DNA from: Leptolyngbyaceae cyanobacterium M65_K2018_010
GTDB taxonomy: Bacteria; Cyanobacteriota; Cyanobacteriia; Phormidesmidales; Phormidesmidaceae
Direction: 5' to 3'
DNA: 8,494 nt
Assembly: GCA_015295885.1 (NCBI GenBank)
Contig: DVEE01000045.1
Span: forward strand, 1 to 8,494
Part shown: piece by piece, positions 5,454 through 8,494 of the stretch
How positions within the stretch are numbered: position 1 is the first letter of the stretch
Layout of the letters: every line of letters starts with the position of its first letter
Notes under the pieces: model-generated
What the model saw: the letters and a program-made list of their open reading frames with translations, nothing else
Databases searched by the model: none
Told to the model about the DNA's origin: nothing
Made by a program: the position numbers and the translations under genes

Positions 5454-7358
5454 GTGTCCGCTGTTTTTGACCCAACTGCCCAGCCCAAGACTGCTTCGCC
5501 CGGGGAGGATGAGGCATCCTGCTTAGCATCCACCAGTTCGCCTGAGCCCTATCGCCGGGAAGCCGCTAACCCCACTCCGGTCAATGGGTTTTCCAGCCAC
5601 CGGGAGGAGCATGAAGGGGCAGAATCGTTCCGCGGACAGCCCTCAATACCGGTTCTACCGGAGCCTGAAAAACCCCTCGCCTTCAGCCCAAACGCCTACC
5701 GCTGGAATCGCGGTCGCTATTCCCGTAATCGCCGCTTTGTTGACATTTGGAGCTTTGTACTCAAGCTCCTGTGGGCTCGCTGGGTCTACGGCAAGGCTTG
5801 GAGCTACGGAGGCCAGATTACCCCAGAAAAGCAAGCCGAACGGCGACGTCAGTTAGCCGTTTGGATCCGAGAAACTCTGCTGGACCTGGGTCCCACCTTC
5901 ATCAAGGTGGGCCAACTCTTCTCGACCCGGGCCGATATCTTTCCGATCGAATTTGTGGAAGAACTGTCCAAACTGCAGGACCGGGTCCCCGCCTTTAGCT
6001 ACGAACAAACCCGCACCATTATCGAAGCCGATCTAGGGAAGCCCATTCACGTCCTCTATCGTACCTTTGACCCTATTCCCCTAGCAGCGGCCAGTTTAGG
6101 CCAGGTACACCGGGCTCAGCTCCATAGCGGTGATGAGGTGGTGGTCAAGGTGCAGCGGCCGGGTTTGCGATCGCTGTTTACCATCGACCTATCTATTCTC
6201 AAGGGCATTGCCCATTATTTCCAAAATCACCCCTACTGGGGCCGGGGCCGGGACTGGTTGGGCATCTATGAGGAGTGTTGCCGCATCCTCTGGCAGGAAA
6301 TTGACTACATCAACGAGGGCCGTAACGCCGATACCTTTCGTCGAAACTTTCGCCACATTGATTGGGTCAACGTGCCGCGGGTATTCTGGCGCTATACCGC
6401 TGCCCGGGTGCTGACCCTGGAGTACATGCCCGGTATCAAAATCAGCCACTACGAAGCCCTGGAAGCCGCCGGCTTAGACCGCAAGCGGTTGGCCCAGCTA
6501 GGGGCCCAGGCCTACCTGCATCAGTTGCTAGACGACGGCTTTTTCCATGCCGACCCTCACCCAGGCAACATCGCGGTTAACTTAAACGGGGCCCTGATTT
6601 TTTACGACTTTGGCATGATGGGGCAGGTGCAACCGCTGACCCGACAGCGATTGATGGGGACCTTCATGGGCATAGCCCAGCGTAATGCCGACCAGGTGAT
6701 CAACTCCCTGGTTGAACTAGGGGCCCTGGCCGAAGTGGAAGACATGAGCCCGGTGCGCCGCTCGATTCAGTATATTCTGGACAACTTCATGGATAAGCCC
6801 TTTGAGGAGCAATCCATTGAGGCGATCAGTGATGATTTATATGCCGTGGCCTACGATCAACCCTTTCGCTTTCCGGCCACCTTTACTTTTGTCATGCGGG
6901 CCTTTTCTACCCTGGAAGGGGTGGGTAAGGGGCTCGACCCCGAGTTTAACTTTATGGAAGCGGCCAAGCCGTTTGCTGCACAGCTTATGAACAGTGGTCA
7001 TTCAGGTGATAGCGCCAACAATCTGCTAGGAGAACTGGGCCGCCAAGCAGCCCAGGTTAGTACCTCTGCCCTGGGGTTACCCCGGCGCATTGAAGACACC
7101 CTTGATAAGCTGGAGCGTGGGGATGTGCGGGTGCGGGTGCGATCCATAGAAACCGATCGGGCCCTGCGGCGTATTAGTGGTGTGACCATGGCCAACACCT
7201 ACGCGATTTTGCTCGGTGCTTTTACCCTTTCTGCTACTGGATTGTTGATGTCTCCCTGGGCGTGGCTAGCCTTAATTCCAGGGGCTTTGGCCCTAGGTTC
7301 CGGAATTGCATTCCTACAGACCGTAATTAAGGTTAACCGAGCAGATCGGATGCCTTAG
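5454..7358 (+). CDS. ABC1/UbiB/AarF-family atypical kinase-like protein
   Basis: Members of this family are atypical ATP-binding kinases/ATPases tied to quinone and isoprenoid lipid metabolism; plastid relatives act at plastoglobules and thylakoids. All family hallmarks are present: the KxGQ motif K151-V-G-Q154 in FIKVGQLFSTRADIFP, the Ala-rich loop AAASLGQVHRA (211-221) that replaces the usual glycine loop, the beta-3 Lys K232 in VVVKVQRPG, an ExD-type segment QEIDYINEG (281-289), the catalytic loop HADPHPGN with D367 and N372, and DFG at 385-387. Two hydrophobic segments near the C-terminus (about 580-600 and 602-624) should anchor it in a membrane. The first ~80 residues are Pro/Ser/Glu-rich and probably disordered. 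GTG start with a strong ribosome site. The phosphatase gene starts 21 nt downstream, so the two are probably co-transcribed. From memory, its Synechocystis counterpart is sll1770, also next to pphA. The actual substrate is not known to me. Confidence 0.95.
   Translation: MSAVFDPTAQPKTASPGEDEASCLASTSSPEPYRREAANPTPVNGFSSHREEHEGAESFRGQPSIPVLPEPEKPLAFSPNAYRWNRGRYSRNRRFVDIWSFVLKLLWARWVYGKAWSYGGQITPEKQAERRRQLAVWIRETLLDLGPTFIKVGQLFSTRADIFPIEFVEELSKLQDRVPAFSYEQTRTIIEADLGKPIHVLYRTFDPIPLAAASLGQVHRAQLHSGDEVVVKVQRPGLRSLFTIDLSILKGIAHYFQNHPYWGRGRDWLGIYEECCRILWQEIDYINEGRNADTFRRNFRHIDWVNVPRVFWRYTAARVLTLEYMPGIKISHYEALEAAGLDRKRLAQLGAQAYLHQLLDDGFFHADPHPGNIAVNLNGALIFYDFGMMGQVQPLTRQRLMGTFMGIAQRNADQVINSLVELGALAEVEDMSPVRRSIQYILDNFMDKPFEEQSIEAISDDLYAVAYDQPFRFPATFTFVMRAFSTLEGVGKGLDPEFNFMEAAKPFAAQLMNSGHSGDSANNLLGELGRQAAQVSTSALGLPRRIEDTLDKLERGDVRVRVRSIETDRALRRISGVTMANTYAILLGAFTLSATGLLMSPWAWLALIPGALALGSGIAFLQTVIKVNRADRMP
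6167..6174. repeat. HIP1 site
   Basis: Exact octamer in the ABC1 gene, just after the codons of the beta-3 Lys motif. Confidence 0.9.
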
Positions 7359-7379
7359 GGTTGGAGTGACGGGTCAGGC

Positions 7380-8129
7380 ATGGTTGAATACCAATTTTCA
7401 GGATTAACGGATCCTGGGTTGATCCGGGTTAGTAACCAGGATGATTACTATATTGACCCGGAGGGACGGTTTTTTATTGTGGCGGATGGTATGGGGGGCC
7501 ACGCTGGGGGGCAGGAAGCCAGTCGGCTAGCTACGGCTTCGATAAAAACCTTCCTCAATCATCACTGGCAAGACTCCCGACCTACCGATGAATTACTTAA
7601 ACAGGCCCTCGGGGCAGCCAACAGGGCCATTCTCCATGAGCAACGCCTCTACCCCGATCGGTCCGATATGGGCACCACCGTAGTAGTGCTCACCTTTAGA
7701 CCTCAAGATGCCCAACCCTGGTGCGCCCACGTGGGGGATTCCCGCTTATACCGCCTGCGTGACCATTCCCTAGAACAGTTAACTGAAGACCATACCTGGA
7801 TTGCCAAGGCAATTCGGCAAGGGGATCTATCCCCCGACCAATCCCGCAACCACCCCTGGCGCCATGTGCTGTCCCACTGTTTGGGCCGGGAGGATCTGGC
7901 CCAGGCGCAGGTACAACCTATTCAAGTGCAGCCGGGCGATCGCCTGCTAATGTGCAGCGATGGCCTCACCGAAGAACTCTCTGACCAGTTAATTGCCAAG
8001 CACCTCACCGCCCACCAACCCTGTGAAGCCGCCGCCACCGCCCTGGTCAACTCTGCTAAAGAACATGGCGGTCGCGACAACATTACGGTGATTATTGTCA
8101 ACCCGATGCCCCCTGCGATGACCGCCTAG
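7380..8129 (+). CDS. PP2C-type Ser/Thr protein phosphatase, PphA-like
   Basis: A cytoplasmic metal-dependent phosphatase of 249 residues, the usual length for the bacterial single-domain PPM/PP2C group. Visible motifs: R16 and NQD21 near the start, VADGMGGHAGG (34-44) with metal ligands D36/G37, MGTT (97-100), HVGDSRLYR (117-125) with D120, the segment HPWRHVLSHCLGRED (158-172), CSDGLTEEL (192-200) with D194, and GRDN (231-234) with D233. Overall it reads very close to tPphA of Thermosynechococcus (recalled, not aligned). PphA of Synechocystis dephosphorylates the nitrogen regulator PII, so that is the likely substrate here, by inference. ATG 7380 is the only plausible start: the preceding gene's TAG (7356-7358) is in the same frame with no other start codon between. 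The only ribosome-like site, GGAG at 7363-7366, is unusually far (13 nt), suggesting translational coupling to the ABC1 gene. Confidence 0.95.
   Translation: MVEYQFSGLTDPGLIRVSNQDDYYIDPEGRFFIVADGMGGHAGGQEASRLATASIKTFLNHHWQDSRPTDELLKQALGAANRAILHEQRLYPDRSDMGTTVVVLTFRPQDAQPWCAHVGDSRLYRLRDHSLEQLTEDHTWIAKAIRQGDLSPDQSRNHPWRHVLSHCLGREDLAQAQVQPIQVQPGDRLLMCSDGLTEELSDQLIAKHLTAHQPCEAAATALVNSAKEHGGRDNITVIIVNPMPPAMTA
7936..7943. repeat. HIP1 site (extended GGCGATCGCC)
   Basis: Ten-base extended form in the phosphatase gene, shortly before the CSDG metal-motif codons. Confidence 0.9.
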
Positions 8130-8167
8130 CCCCCCGGCCCCAATCTCCTAGAGAAGGCCATCAACCT

Positions 8168-8175
8168 GCGATCGC
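8168..8175. repeat. HIP1 site (intergenic)
   Basis: The only exact copy outside a gene in this window, 39 bases after the phosphatase stop codon. Confidence 0.9.
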
Positions 8176-8256
8176 GCTCCCCTGCGCCCCATCCCTCTGA
8201 CCCTACCTTTCAGACCTGGATGGCAACACCCTGCGGTGAAGCCTGGGTTAATCTAT

Positions 8257-8284
8257 GGAAAGCCCAGGAAGGAAAGCCCAGGAA
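8257..8284 (+). repeat. 14-bp perfect tandem repeat, two copies
   Basis: GGAAAGCCCAGGAA occurs at 8257-8270 and 8271-8284 without mismatch in non-coding DNA. Two copies are too few for a named repeat family; a slippage product or a tandem protein-binding site are both possible. Confidence 0.9.
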
Positions 8285-8450
8285 TAGGTTGGAACCCAAG
8301 CCTAGGGCGAGCGCCATCGCACCGATAGCCGGGCTAAAAAAGCTGGAGTTCGGGTGAGACCACTGGGGGGAGGCCGAAGTCCAGATTAAGGGAGCCATCG
8401 ACCGACCCATAGCAAGCGGGAGGGGCTGACCCGGTCCGCTTCCAAAACCT

Positions 8451-8456
8451 GAGGGG
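8451..8456 (+). promoter_or_regulatory. Ribosome binding site of the SRAP gene
   Basis: GAGGGG lies nine bases before ATG 8466. It supports this as a real gene start even though only the first codons are in the window. Confidence 0.6.
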
Positions 8457-8465
8457 ATGATAGCC

Positions 8466-8494
8466 ATGTGTGGACGATTCAGCCTCAATCAAAC
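8466..8494 (+). CDS. SRAP-family protein (YedK/HMCES-like), 5' end only
   Basis: The frame from ATG 8466 reads MCGRFSLNQ and then runs off the window. Met-Cys-Gly-Arg-(Phe/Tyr) is the diagnostic N-terminus of the SRAP family, formerly called SOS response-associated peptidase. After Met removal the Cys becomes the N-terminal residue that links covalently to abasic sites in single-stranded DNA and shields them. Nine codons are visible, with a good GAGGGG ribosome site upstream. The rest of the gene (usually 200-240 codons) lies beyond the window. The identification rests on this short but distinctive motif. Confidence 0.82.

Larger units (their letters stand above)
8130..8465. other. Intergenic region between phosphatase and SRAP genes
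   Basis: 336 bases with no convincing gene. The start is C-rich, then comes a HIP1 site (8168-8175) and a 14-bp tandem repeat (8257-8284). CCTGGG (8242-8247) can pair with CCCAGG in either repeat copy (8263-8268 or 8277-8282), which could form a weak alternative hairpin. No T-run follows the phosphatase gene, so no intrinsic terminator is evident, and I cannot place a promoter for the SRAP gene. Confidence 0.5.

Noticed and set aside
7125..7142. GTGCGG hexamer repeated about three times
   Set aside because: It encodes a VRVRVR stretch that is normal for this part of ABC1 proteins; likely coding constraint, not a repeat element.
8130..8160. Intrinsic terminator after the phosphatase gene
   Set aside because: GGCC repeats could form a weak stem, but no T-run follows.
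8210..8488. 92-codon open frame on the minus strand
   Set aside because: It overlaps the SRAP start and ribosome site, has no recognisable domain, and its own upstream region is not visible. Possible but unsupported.

Overview
The window comes from a G+C-rich cyanobacterial chromosome. Two independent observations support this. First, the cyanobacterial HIP1 octamer (GCGATCGC) occurs six times in 8.5 kb, where about 0.1 copy would be expected by chance. Second, the gene set is typically cyanobacterial: a DHH/CBS/nucleotidyltransferase fusion, an ABC1 kinase-like protein, and a PP2C phosphatase that closely resembles the PII phosphatase PphA. All genes lie on the + strand.

Layout. Bases 1-446 hold no gene I can support, but include a compact hairpin-rich stretch around 207-270. 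Bases 447-3239 encode a 930-residue fusion: DHH/DHHA1 phosphoesterase, two CBS domains, and a class II CCA-type tRNA nucleotidyltransferase (probably an A-adding or CCA-adding enzyme). Bases 3312-4901 encode a membrane-anchored kinase-fold protein in which the catalytic Lys, the HRD Asp and the DFG Asp all appear to be lost, so it is probably a pseudokinase; it ends in a proline-rich tail outside the membrane. Bases 5015-5353 encode a 112-residue helical/coiled-coil protein. Bases 5454-7358 encode an ABC1/UbiB-type atypical kinase with two C-terminal membrane segments. It is followed after 21 nt by a PphA-like PP2C phosphatase (7380-8129). A 336-nt gap with a HIP1 site and a 14-bp tandem repeat precedes the first nine codons of a SRAP (YedK/HMCES) gene cut by the window end.

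How the genes may work together. From the pseudokinase onward, four consecutive genes have a phosphotransfer flavour or partner role: pseudokinase, small coiled-coil protein, ABC1 kinase, PP2C phosphatase. From memory, an ABC1 gene (sll1770) also adjoins pphA (sll1771) in Synechocystis PCC 6803, so the ABC1-pphA pair is probably an ancient neighbourhood rather than a new system. The CCA-enzyme fusion and the SRAP gene look like separate housekeeping functions (tRNA 3'-end maturation; abasic-site protection).

I see no phage genes, transposase, CRISPR array, tRNA or rRNA. I found no clear evidence of an entirely new system. The least explained items are the pseudokinase, the small coiled-coil protein beside the ABC1 kinase, the competing hairpins in front of the pseudokinase start, and the excess of CCTAGG palindromes.
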